Shown: in pieces, positions 14,711 through 26,400 of the stretch
Position numbering within the stretch: position 1 is the first letter of the stretch
How the letters are laid out: every line of letters begins with the position of its first letter
Assembly: GCA_948144175.1 (NCBI GenBank)
Contig: CANXME010002307.1
Span: forward strand, 1,509,001 to 1,573,000
Length of the DNA stretch: 64,000 nucleotides
Direction: 5' to 3'
Source of the DNA: Closterium sp. NIES-65
Lineage: Eukaryota; Streptophyta; Zygnematophyceae; Desmidiales; Closteriaceae
The notes under the pieces: model-generated
What the model saw: the letters and a program-made list of their open reading frames with translations, nothing else
Told to the model about the DNA's origin: nothing
The model's database searches: none
Position numbers and translations under genes: made by a program

Positions 14711-15589
14711 TCAAGCAAAGCACTCAGGCAAAGCACTCAAGCACTCAAGAAACGCACTCCAGAAAAGCACTCAAGCAAAGCACTCAAGCAAAGCACTCAA
14801 TCAAACCACTCAAGCAAAGCACTTAAAAAAAGCACTCAAGCAAAGCACTCAAGCAAAGCACTCAAGCAAGCACTCAGGCAAAGCACTCAAGCAAAGCACT
14901 CAAGAAAGCACTCAAGCAAGCACTCAAACAAAGCACTCAAGCAAAGCACTCAAGCAAAGCACTCAGGCAAAGCACTCAAGCAAAGCACTCAAGCAAAGCA
15001 CTCAAGCAAAGCACTCAGGCAAAGCACTCAAGCAAAGCACTCAAGAAAAGCACTCAAGAAAAGCACTCAAGCAAAGCACTCAAGCAAAGCACTCAAGCAA
15101 AGCACTCAAGCAAAGCACTCAAGCAAAGCACTCAAGCAAAGCACTCAAGCAAAGCACTCAGGCAAGCACTCAGGCAAAGCACTCAAGCAAAGCACTCAAG
15201 AAAAGCACTCAAGCAAAGCACTCAAACAAAGCACTCAAGCAAAGCACTCAAGCAAAGCACTCAGGCAAAGCACTCAAGCAAAGCACTCAAGCAAAGCACT
15301 CAAGCAAAGCACTCAAGCAAAGCACTCAAGCAAAGCACTCAAGAAAGGCACTCAAGAAAAGCACTCAAGAAAAGCACTCAAGCAAAGCACTCAAGCAAAG
15401 CACTCAAGCAAAGCACTCAAGCAAAGCACTCAAGCAAAGCACTCAAGAAAAGCACTCAAGCAAAGCACTCAAGAAAAGAACTCAAGAAAAGAACTCAAGG
15501 AAAGCACTCAAGCAAAGCACTCAAGCAAAGCACTCAAGCAAAGCACTCAAGAAAAGCACTCAAGAAAAGCACTCAAGCAAAGCACTCAA

Positions 15590-18500
15590 GCGAAGCACTC
15601 AATCAAAGCACTCAAGCAAAGCACTCAAGAAAAGCACTCAAGAAAAGCACTCTGGCAAAGCACTCAAGCACCCAAGAAAAGCACTCCAGAAAAGCACTCA
15701 AGCAAAGCACTCAAGCAAAGCACTCAATCAAAGCACTCAATCAAAGCACTCAGGCAAAGCACTCAAGCAAAGCACTCAAGAAAAGCACTCAAGAAAAGCA
15801 CTCAAGCAAAAGCACTCAAGCAAAGCACTCAAGCAAAGCACTCAAGAAACGCACTCAAGCAAAGCACTCAAGAAAAAAGCACTCAAGCAAAGCACTCAAG
15901 CAAAGCAATCAGGCAAAGCACTCAAGAAAAGCACTCAAGAAAAGCACTCAAGCAAAGCACTCAAGCAAAGCACTCAGGCAAAGCACTCAAGCAAAGCACT
16001 CAAGAAAAGCACTCAAGCAAAGCACTCAAGCGAAGCACTCAAGGAAAGCACTCTAGCAAAGCACTCAAGAAAAGCACTCAAGAAAAGCACTCAAGCAAAG
16101 CACTCAGGCAAAGCACTCAAGCACTCAAGAAACGCACTCCAAAAAAGCACTCAAGCAAAGCACTCAAGCAAAGCACTCAAGCAAAGCACTCAATCAAAGC
16201 ACTCAATCAAAGCACTCAAGCAAAGCACTCAAGCAAAGCACTCAATCAAACCACTCAAGCAAAGCACTCAAGAAAAGCACTCAAGCAAAGCACTCAAGCA
16301 AAGCACTCAAGCAAAGCACTCAAGCAGAGCACTCAAGAATAGCACTCAAGCAAAGCATTCAAGCAAAGCATTCAAGCAAAGCACTCAAGCAAAGCACTCA
16401 AGAAAAGCACTCAAGCAAAGCACTCAAGAAAAGCACTCAAGCAAAGCACTCAAGAAAAGCACTCAAAAAAAGCACTCAAGCAAAGCACTCAAGCAAAGCA
16501 CTCAGGCAAAGCACTCAAGCAAAGCACTCAAGCAAAGCACTCAAGAAAAGCACTCAAGCAAAGCACTCAGGCAAAGCACTCAAGCAAAGCACTCAAGAAA
16601 AGCACTCAAGCAAAGCACTCAAGCAAAGCACTCAGGCAAAGCACTCGCAAAGCACTCAAGCAAAGCACTCAAGAAAAGCACTCAAGAAAAGCACTCAAGC
16701 AAAGCACTCAAGCAAAGCACTCAAGAAAAGCACTCAAAAAAAGCACTCAAGCAAAGCACTCAAGCAAAGCACTCAGGCAAAGCACTCAAGCAAAGCACTC
16801 AAGCAAAGCACTCAACAAAAGCACTCAAGCAAAGCACTCAGGCAAAGCACTCAAGCAAAGCACTAAAGCAAAGCACTCAAGCAAAGCACTCAAGCAAAGC
16901 ACTCAAGCAAAGCACTCAATCAAAGCACTCAATCAAAGCACTCAAGCAAAGCACTCAAGCAAAGCACTCAATCAAACCACTCAAGCAAAGCACTCAAGAA
17001 AAGCACTCAAGCAAAGCACTCAAGCAAAGCACTCAAGCAAAGCACTCAAGCAGAGCACTCAAGAAAAGCACTCAAGAAAAGCACTCAAGCAAAGCATTCA
17101 AGCAAAGCACTCAAGCAAAGCACTCAAGAAAAGCACTCAAGCAAAGCACTCAAGAAAAGCACTCAAGCAAAGCACTCAAGAAAAGCACTCAAAAAAAGCA
17201 CTCAAGCAAAGCACTCAAGCAAAGCACTCAGGCAAAGCACTCAAGCAAAGCACTCAAGCAAAGCACTCAAGAAAAGCACTCAAGCAAAGCACTCAGGCAA
17301 AGCACTCAAGCAAAGCACTCAAGAAAAGCACTCAAGCAAAGCACTCAAGCAAAGCACTCAGGCAAAGCACTCAAGCAAAGCACTCAAGAAAAGCACTCAA
17401 GCAAAGCACTCAAGCGAAGCACTCAATCAAAGCACTCAAGCAAAGCACTCAAGAAAAGCACTCAAGAAAAGCACTCTGGCAAAGCACTCAAGCACCCAAG
17501 AAAAGCACTCCAGAAAAGCACTCAAGCAAAGCACTCAAGCAAAGCACTCAATCAAAGCACTCAATCAAAGCACTCAGGCAAAGCACTCAAGCAAAGCACT
17601 CAAGAAAAGCACTCAAGAAAAGCACTCAAGCAAAAGCACTCAAGCAAAGCACTCAAGCAAAGCACTCAAGAAACGCACTCAAGCAAAGCACTCAAGAAAA
17701 AAGCACTCAAGCAAAGCACTCAAGCAAAGCAATCAGGCAAAGCACTCAAGAAAAAGCACTCAAGAAAAGCACTCAAGCAAAGCACTCAAGCAAAGCACTC
17801 AGGCAAAGCACTCAAGCAAAGCACTCAAGAAAAGCACTCAAGCAAAGCACTCAAGCGAAGCACTCAAGGAAAGCACTCTAGCAAAGCACTCAAGAAAAGC
17901 ACTCAAGAAAAGCACTCAAGCAAAGCACTCAGGCAAAGCACTCAAGCACTCAAGAAACGCACTCCAAAAAAGCACTCAAGCAAAGCACTCAAGCAAAGCA
18001 CTCAAGCAAAGCACTCAATCAAAGCACTCAATCAAAGCACTCAAGCAAAGCACTCAAGCAAAGCACTCAATCAAACCACTCAAGCAAAGCACTCAAGAAA
18101 AGCACTCAAGCAAAGCACTCAAGCAAAGCACTCAATCAAAGCACTCAAGCAGAGCACTCAAGAAAAGCACTCAAGCAAAGCATTCAAGCAAAGCATTCAA
18201 GCAAAGCACTCAAGCCAAGCACTCAAGAAAAGCACTCAAGCAAAGCACTCAAGAAAAGCACTCAAGCAAAGCACTCAAGAAAAGCACTCAAAAAAAGCAC
18301 TCAAGCAAAGCACTCAAGCAAAGCACTCAGGCAAAGCACTCAAGCAAAGCACTCAAGCAAAGCACTCAAGAAAAGCACTCAAGCAAAGCACTCAGGCAAA
18401 GCACTCAAGCAAAGCACTCAAGAAAGCACTCAAGCAAAGCACTCAAGCAAAGCACTCAGGCAAAGCACTCAAGCAAAGCACTCAAGCAAAGCACTCAAGA

Positions 18501-19250
18501 AAAGCACTCAAGAAAAGCACTCAAGCAAAGCACTCAAGCAAGCACTCAAGCAAAGCACTCAAAAAAGCACTCAAGCAAAGCACTCAAGCAAAGCACTCAG
18601 GCAAAGCACTCAAGCAAAGCACTCAAGCAAAGCACTCAAGAAAAGCACTCAAGCAAAGCACTCAGGCAAAGCACTCAAGCAAAGCACTAAAGCAAAGCAC
18701 TCAAGCAAAGCACTCAAGCAAAGCACTCAAGCAAAGCACTCAATCAAAGCACTCAATCAAAGCACTCAAGCAAAGCACTCAAGCAAAGCACTCAATCAAA
18801 CCACTCAAGCAAAGCACTCAAGAAAAGCACTCAAGCAAAGCACTCAAGCAAAGCACTCAAGCAAAGCACTCAAGCAGAGCACTCAAGAAAAGCACTCAAG
18901 AAAAGCACTCAAGCAAAGCATTCAAGCAAAGCACTCAAGCAAAGCACTCAAGAAAAGCACTCAAGCAAAGCACTCAAGAAAAGCACTCAAGCAAAGCACT
19001 CAAGAAAAGCACTCAAAAAAAGCACTCAAGCAAAGCACTCAAGCAAAGCACTCAGGCAAAGCACTCAAGCAAAGCACTCAAGCAAAGCACTCAAGAAAAG
19101 CACTCAAGCAAAGCACTCAGGCAAAGCACTCAAGCAAAGCACTCAAGAAAAGCACTCAAGCAAAGCACTCAAGCCAAAGCACTCAGGCAAAGCACTCAAG
19201 CAAAGCACTCAAGCAAAGCACTCAAGAAAAGCACTCAAGAAAAGCACTCA
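15590..19250. repeat. Adjacent 1.82-kb block duplication in the satellite
   Basis: Diagnostic variants recur at an offset of 1824-1825 bp: the TCTGGC variant at 15651 and 17475, and the GCAGAGC variant at 16326 and 18151 and again at 17052 and 18876. The block contains the rare run TCTGGCAAAGC followed by CACCCAAG, which also occurs once near 10295. The older 10.1-10.9 kb segment is therefore a diverged relative of this duplication. Confidence 0.82.
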
Positions 19251-21745
19251 AGCAAAGCACTCAAGCAAAGCACTCAAGCAAAGCACTCAAGCAAAGCACT
19301 CAAGCAAAGCACTCAGGCAAGCACTCAGGCAAAGCACTCAAGCAAAGCACTCAAGAAAAGACCTCAAGCAAAGCACTCAAGCAAATCACTCAAGCAAGGC
19401 ACTCAAGCAAAGCACTCAAGCAAAGCACTCAAGAAAAGCACTCAAGCAAAGCAATCAAGCAAAGCACTCAAGCAAAGCACTCAAGAAAAGCACCCAAGCA
19501 AAGCACTCAAGCAAAGCACTCAAGCAAAGCACTCAAGAAAAGCACTCAGGCAAAGCACTCAAGCAAAGCACTTAAGCAAAGCACTCAAGAAAAGCACTCA
19601 AGCAAAGCACTCAAGCAAAGCACTCAGGCAAGCACTCAGGCAAAGCACTCAAGCAAAGCACTCAAGAAAAGCACTCAAGCAAAGCACTCAAACAAAGCAC
19701 TCAAGCAAAGCACTCAAGCAAAGCACTCAAGCAAAGCACTCAAGCAAAGCACTCAATCAAAGCACTCAAACAAAGCACTCAAGCAAAGCACTCAAGCAAA
19801 GCACTCAAGCAAAGCACTCAAGCAAATCACTCAAGAAAAGCACTCAAGAAAATCACTCAAGAAAAGCACTCAAGCAAAGCACTCAGGCAAAGCACTCAAG
19901 CACTCAAGAAAAGCACTCCAGAAAAGCACTCAAGCAAAGCACTCAAGCAAAGCACTCAAGCAAAGCACTCAATCAAAGCACTCAATCAAAGCACTCAAGC
20001 AAAGCACTCAAGCAAAGCACTCAAGCAAAGCACTCAAGAAAAGCACTCAAGCAAAGCACTCAAGCAAAGCACTCAAGCAAAGCACTCAAGCAAAGCACTC
20101 AGGCAAAGCACTCAAGCAAAGCACTCAAGCAAAGCACTCAAGAAAAGCACTCAAGAAAAGCACTCAAGCAAAGCACTCAAGCAAAGCACTCAAGAAAAGC
20201 ACTCAAAAAAAGCACTCAAGCAAAGCACTCAAGCAAAGCACTCAGGCAAAGCACTCAAGCAAAGCACTCAAGCAAAGCACTCAAGAAAAGCACTCAAGCA
20301 AAGCACTCAGGCAAAGCACTCAAGCAAAGCACTCAAGCAAAGCACTCAAGCAAAGCAGTCAAGCAAAGCACTCAAGCAAAGCACTCAATCAAAGCACTCA
20401 ATCAAAGCACTCAAGCAAAGCACTCAAGCAAAGCACTCAATCAAACCACTCAAGCAAAGCACTCAAGAAAAGCACTCAAGCAAAGCACTCAAGCAAAGCA
20501 CTCAAGCAAAGCACTCAAGCAGAGCACTCAAGAAAAGCACTCAAGAAAAGCACTCAAGCAAAGCATTCAAGCAAAGCACTCAAGCAAAGCACTCAAGAAA
20601 AGCACTCAAGCAAAGCACTCAAGAAAAGCACTCAAGCAAAGCACTCAAGAAAAGCACTCAAAAAAAGCACTCAAGCAAAGCACTCAAGCAAAGCACTCAG
20701 GCAAAGCACTCAAGCAAAGCACTCAAGCAAAGCACTCAAGAAAAGCACTCAAGCAAAGCACTCAGGCAAAGCACTCAAGCAAAGCACTCAAGAAAAGCAC
20801 TCAAGCAAAGCACTCAAGCAAAGCACTCAGGCAAAGCACTCAAGCAAAGCACTCAAGCAAAGCACTCAAGAAAAGCACTCAAGAAAAGCACTCAAGCAAA
20901 GCACTCAAGCAAAGCACTCAAGCAAAGCACTCAAGCAAAGCACTCAAGCAAAGCACTCAGGCAAGCACTCAGGCAAAGCACTCAAGCAAAGCACTCAAGA
21001 AAAGACCTCAAGCAAAGCACTCAAGCAAATCACTCAAGCAAGGCACTCAAGCAAAGCACTCAAGCAAAGCACTCAAGAAAAGCACTCAAGCAAAGCAATC
21101 AAGCAAAGCACTCAAGCAAAGCACTCAAGAAAAGCACCCAAGCAAAGCACTCAAGCAAAGCACTCAAGTAGAGCACTCAAGAAAAGCACTCAGGCAAAGC
21201 ACTCAAGCAAAGCACTTAAGCAAAGCACTCAAGAAAAGCACTCAAGCAAAGCACTCAAGCAAAGCACTCAGGCAAGCACTCAGGCAAAGCACTCAAGCAA
21301 AGCACTCAAGAAAAGCACTCAAGCAAAGCACTCAAACAAAGCACTCAAGCAAAGCACTCAAGCAAAGCACTCAAGCAAAGCACTCAAGCAAAGCACTCAA
21401 TCAAAGCACTCAAACAAAGCACTCAAGCAAAGCACTCAAGCAAAGCACTCAAGCAAAGCACTCAAGCAAATCACTCAAGAAAAGCACTCAAGAAAATCAC
21501 TCAAGAAAAGCACTCAAGCAAAGCACTCAGGCAAAGCACTCAAGCACTCAAGAAAAGCACTCCAGAAAAGCACTCAAGCAAAGCACTCAAGCAAAGCACT
21601 CAAGCAAAGCACTCAATCAAAGCACTCAATCAAAGCACTCAAGCAAAGCACTCAAGCAAAGCACTCAAGCAAAGCACTCAAGAAAAGCACTCAAGCAAAG
21701 CACTCAAGCAAAGCACTCAAGCAAAGCACTCAAGCAAAGCACTCA
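18800..21745. repeat. Adjacent 1.64-kb block duplication in the satellite
   Basis: Five independent rare variants keep an offset of exactly 1644 bp: GACCTCAAGC at 19360 and 21004, AAATCACTC at 19383 and 21027, CTTAAGC at 19571 and 21215, AATCACTC at 19851 and 21495, and CTCCAG at 19916 and 21560. To the left, the GCAGAGC variant at 18876 and 20521 gives 1645. Similarity breaks off near 20100 and 21745. This is the cleanest recent block duplication in the array. Confidence 0.85.
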
Positions 21746-22762
21746 AGAAAAGCACTCAAGCAAAGAACTCAAGAAAAGCACTCAAGAAAAGCACTCAAGC
21801 AAAGCACTCAAGCAAAGCACTCAGGCAAAGCACTCAAGCAAAGCACTCAAGCAAAGCACTCAAGAAAAGCACTCAAGCAAAGCACTCAAGCAAAGCACTC
21901 AAGCAAAGCACTCAAGCAAAGCACTCAAGAAAAGCACTCAAGAAAAAGCACTCAAGCAAAGCACTCAAGCAAAGCATTCAAGCAAAGCACTCAAGCAAAG
22001 CACTCAAGAAAAGCACTCAAGAAAAGCACTCAAGCAAAGCACTCAAGCAAAGCACTCAAGCAAAGCACTCAAGCAAAGCACTCAAGGAAAGCACTCAGGC
22101 AAGCACTCACGCAAAGTACTCAAGCACTCAAGAAAAGCACTCCAGAAAAGCACTCAAGCAAAGCACTCAAGCAAAGCACTCAAGCAAAGCACTCAATCAA
22201 AGCACTCAATCAAAGAACTCAAGCAAAGCACTCAAGCAAAGCACTCAAGCAAAGCACTCAAGCAAAGCACTCAAGAAAAGCACTCAAGCAAAGCACTAAA
22301 GCAAAGCACTCAAGCAAAGCACTCAAGCAAAGCACTCAAGAAAAGCACTCAAGAAAAGCACTCAAGCAAAGCACTCAAGAAAAGCACTCAAGAAAAGCAC
22401 TCAAGAAAAGCACTCAAGAAAAGCACTCAAGCAAAGCACTCAAGCAAAGCACTCAAGCAAAGCACTCAAGCAAAGCACTCAAGCAAAGCACTCAAGCAAA
22501 GCACTCAAGCAAAGCACTCAGGCAAGCACTCAGGCAAAGCACTCAAGCAAAGCACTCAAGAAAAGCACTCAAGCAAAGCACTCAAACAAAGCACTCAAGC
22601 AAAGCACTCAAGCAAAGCACTCAGACAAAGCACTCAAGCAAAGCACTCAAGAAAAGCACTCAAGCAAAGCACTCAAGCAAAGCAATCAAGCAAAGCACTC
22701 AAGCAAAGCACTCAAGAAAAGAACTCAAGAAAAGCACTCAAGAAAAGCACTCAAGCAAAGCA

Positions 22763-23490
22763 TGGCGTGGCGTGGGAGAAAAGGAACAAGAAAGTTACGA
22801 ACGTTGGAGTTCGTATGCTTTTGATAATTTGGTTGTGGTGACCATGGAGAGTTGTGGGGTTGACTCAATATGGGGTACAGACTTTGGGGATTGGGAAATT
22901 CGTCACTACTACTGTAGTTGCTGCCAATTGGTTGGGAGACACCAAACCAGGTTTGCAAGTGTGGCCAAGTTGGGTTGAGGTGGATTGTGGAGGTTGGGAT
23001 AGTGACAAAGGTCAAAGTTGGGTTGCCTATGGGGAAGGAAATTGTGTGGCATGGAGTTTTCTTTGGTTGGGGACTCCTTGGGACCTTCCCTCTCATCCTC
23101 CTTTTTCCTCCTACCTGGTTTAGTGCTACTCTAACTCTCTTGTGTGCAACTCTTGTGAACTTGTGAAACTATTGTGAGTGAATTTAATTTCTATGTGGCA
23201 GCATACCCCCTGGTGCGCCGAGAAGCATAACTCGAGATTTACTCTACGTTTCGATACGATTGAAATTGGGAATGATAGCCACAAACAAGGGCTATAACAC
23301 ACTCGAGTTTGAGTAGATTCTGAAAGTGCACTTTCCGTCGACAACGTTTCTTGTGAAGTCGCGGTTTCTGTCCAGAATTTCAAGCCAACGATTTTGAGAA
23401 ATTTAGGCTCCTAATCATCACAGACTCGATCCTTAGTCTCTAACAATCACCACGGTTGCCTGCACCCATGACAGCCCTGCACCATTCCGC
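22763..23490. other. Unique spacer between the two big satellites; no gene recognised
   Basis: Normal-complexity sequence with only short overlapping open frames on both strands. The longest is a minus-strand frame of 123 codons that starts inside the spacer and ends in the satellite. None resembles a known family and all overlap, so no CDS is called. It holds a 14-bp perfect palindrome, GAAAGTGCACTTTC, at 23322-23335. The last 40 bp (from about 23450) resemble the right flank of the following satellite. The 3' half could be the end of an old retroelement, but nothing diagnostic is present. Confidence 0.6.
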
Positions 23491-26400
23491 CCATCCCTTT
23501 TCTCCCATCCCTTTTCTCCCATCCCTTTTCTCCCATCCCTTTTCTCCCATCCCTTTTCTCCCATCCCTTTTCTCCCTTCCCTTTTCTCCCATTCCTTTTC
23601 TCCCATCCCTTTTCTCCCATCCCTTTTCTCCCATCCCTTTTCTCCCATCCCTTTTCTCCCATCCCTTTTCTCCCATCCCTTTTCTCCCATCCCTTTTCTC
23701 CCATCCCTTTTCTCCCATCCCTTTTCTCCCATCCCTTTTCTCCCATCCCTTTTCTCCCAACCCTTTTCTCCCATCCCTTTTCTCCCATCCCTTTTCTCCC
23801 ATCCCTTTTCTCCCATCCCTTTTCTCCCATCCCTTTTCTCCTTCCCTTTTCTCCATCCTTTTCTCCCATCCCTTTTCTCCCATCCCTTTTCTCCCATCCC
23901 TTTCCTCCCATCCCTTTTCTCCCATCCTTTTCTCCCATCCCTTTTCTCCATCCTTTCTCCTTCCCTTTTCTCCCATCCCTTTTCTCCCATCCCTTTTCTC
24001 CCATCCCTTTTCTCCCATCCCTTTTCTCCCTTCCCTTTTCTCCCATCCCTTTTCTCCCATCCCTTTTCTCCCATCCCTTTTCTCCCTTCCCTTTTCTCCC
24101 TTCCCTTTTCTCCCTTCCTTTTTCTCCCTTCCCTTTTCTCCCATCCCTTTTCTCCCTTCCATTTTCTCCCATCCCTTTCTCCCATCCCTTCTCTCCCATC
24201 CGTTTTCTCCCATCCCTTTTCTCCCATCCCTTTTCTCCCTTCCCTTTTCTCCCATCCCTTTTCTCCCATCCCTTCTCTCCCATCCGTTTTCTCCCATCCC
24301 TTTTCTCCCATCCCTTTTCTCCCTTTCCTTTTCTCCCATCCCTTTTCTCCCATCCCTTTCTCCCATCCCTTTTCTCCCATCCTTTTCTCCCATCCCTTTC
24401 CTCCCTTCCCTTTTCTCCCATCCCTTTCTCCCATCCCTTTTCTCCCATCCCTTTTCTCCCATCCCTTTTTTCCCATCCCTTTTTTCCCTTCCCTTTTCTC
24501 CCTTCCCTTTTCTCCCATCCCTTTTCTCCCATCCCTTTTCTCACATCCCTTTTCTCCCATCCCTTTTCTCCCATCCCTTTTCTCCCTTCCCTTTTCTCCC
24601 ATCCCTTTTCTCCCTTCCCTTTTCTCCCTTCCCTTTTCTCCCATCCCTTTTCTCCCATCCCTTTTCTCCCTTCCCTTTTTCCCACCCCTTTTCTCCCTTC
24701 CCTTTTCTCCCTTCCCTTTTCTCCCTTCTCTTTTCTCCCTTCCTTTTTCTCCCATCCCTTTTCTCCCATCCCTTCTCTCCCATCCGTTTTCTCCCATCCC
24801 TTTTCTCCCATCCCTTTTCTCCCATCCCTTTTCTCCCTTCCCTCTTCTCCCATCCCTTTTCTCCCATCCCTTCTCTCCCATCCGTTTTCTCCCATCCCTT
24901 TTCTCCCATCCCTTTTCTCCCATTCCTTTTCTCCCATCCCTTTTCTCCCATCCCTATCTCCCATCCCTTTTCTCCCATCCCTTTTCTCCCATCCCTTTTT
25001 TCCCATCCCTTTTTTCCCTTCCCTTTTCTCCCTTCCCTTTTCTCCCATCCCTTTTCTCCCATCCCTTTTCTCACATCCCTTTTTCCCATCCCTTTTCTCC
25101 CATCCCTTTTCTCCCATCCCTTTTCTCCCTTCCCTTTCTCCCATCCCTTTTCTCCCATCCCTTTTCTCCCATCCTTTTCTCCCATCCCTTTTCTCCATCC
25201 CTTTTCTCCCATCCCTTTTCTCCCATCCCTTTTCTCCCATCCCTTTTCTCCCATCCCTTTTCTCCCATCCCTTTTCTCCCATCCCTTTTCTCCCATCCCT
25301 TTTCTCCCATCCCTTTTCTCCCATCCCTTTTCTCCCATCCCTTTTCTCCCATCCCTTTTCTCCCTTCCCTTTTCTCCCATCCCTTTCTCCCATCCCTTTT
25401 CTCCCATCCCTTTTCTCCATCCCTTACCTCCCATCCCTTTTCTCCCATCCCTTTTCTCCCATCCCTTTTCTCCCATCCCTTTTCTCCCTTCCCTTTTCTC
25501 CCATCCCTTTTCTCCCATCCCTTTTCTCCCATCCCTTTTCTCCCATCCCTTTTCTCCCTTCCCTTTTCTCCCATCCCTTTTCTCCCATCCCTTTTCTCCC
25601 ATCCCTTGTCTCCTTCCCTTTTCTCCCTTCCCTTTTCTCCCTTCCCCTTTCTCCCTTCCCTTTTCTCCCTTCCCTTTTCTCCCATCCCTTTTCTCCCATC
25701 CCTTTTCTCCCATCCCTTTTCTCCCATCCCTTTCCTCCCATCCCTTTTCTCCCATCCCTTTTCTCCCATCCCTTTTCTCCCATCCCTTTTCTCCCTTCCC
25801 TTTTCTCCCATCCCTTTTCTCCCATCCCTTTTCTCCCATCCCTTTTCTCCCATCCCTTTTCTCCCTTCCCTTTTCTCCATCCCTTTTCTCCCATCCCTTT
25901 TCTCCCATCCCTTGTCTCCCTTCCCTTTTCTCCCTTCCCTTTTCTCCCTTCCCTTTTCTCCCTTCCCTTTTCTCCCATCCCTTTTCTCCCTTCCCTTTTC
26001 TCCCATCCCTTTTCTCCCATCCCTTCTCTCCCATCTGTTTTCTCCCATCCCTTTTCTCCCATCCCTTTTCTCCCATCCCTTTTCTCCCTTCCCTTTTCTC
26101 CCATCCCTTTTCTCCCATCCCTTCTCTCCCATCCGTTTTCTCCCATCCCTTTTCTCCCATCCCTTTTCTCCCATTCCTTTTCTCCCATCCCTTTTCTCCC
26201 ATCCCTTTCTCCCATCCCTTTTCTCCCATCCCTTTTCTCCCATCCCTTTCCTCCGTTCCCTTTTCTCCCATCCCTTTCTCCCATCCCTTTTCTCCCATCC
26301 CTTTTCTCCCATCCCTTTTTTCCCATCCCTTTTTTCCCTTCCCTTTTCTCCCTTCCCTTTTCTCCCATCCCTTTTCTCCCATCCCTTTTCTCACATCCCT

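Larger units (their letters stand above)
3019..22150. repeat. Higher-order repeat structure inside the 13-bp satellite
   Basis: A truncated unit gives the marker CTCAAGCACTCAAGAAA, usually followed by a GCACTCCAG variant. It recurs near 3030, 4115, 5445, 6815, 8250, 9373, 10753, 12190, 13602, 14736, 16116, 17942, 19895, 21540 and 22120. Typical spacing is 1.1-1.45 kb, stretching to 1.6-1.95 kb at the right. Other rare variants keep fixed positions relative to the marker (AGGTAAGCAC, GCACACAAGC, GCACTCTAGC, GCACTTAAAAA), so these are real higher-order blocks of roughly 85-140 units. The pattern is as expected from unequal exchange or replication-based block duplication. Confidence 0.85.
1..22762. 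repeat. 13-bp satellite array (unit GCAAAGCACTCAA)
   Basis: Head-to-tail 13-bp units, about 1750 copies, starting before the window and ending at a clean edge before unique DNA. The consensus is GCAAAGCACTCAA. The commonest variant has GAAAAG for GCAAAG, and others have TCAAAG, ACAAAG, CTCAGG for CTCAAG, or a 12-bp GCAAGCACTCAG unit. The plus strand is A/C-rich and T-poor. The first 3 kb is nearly consensus plus the GAAAAG variant, while rarer variants accumulate to the right in block patterns. Because 13 is not a multiple of 3 and the consensus has no plus-strand stop, every plus frame reads the same 13-residue peptide repeat. I regard that as a by-product and not as a gene. No CENP-B-like box, telomeric motif or embedded gene was seen. 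Confidence 0.97.

Noticed and set aside
1-22762. CRISPR array or telomere as explanation for the short tandem repeats
   Set aside because: There are no unique spacers between units, and none of the units matches TTTAGGG-type telomere sequence. The context is eukaryotic retroelements.
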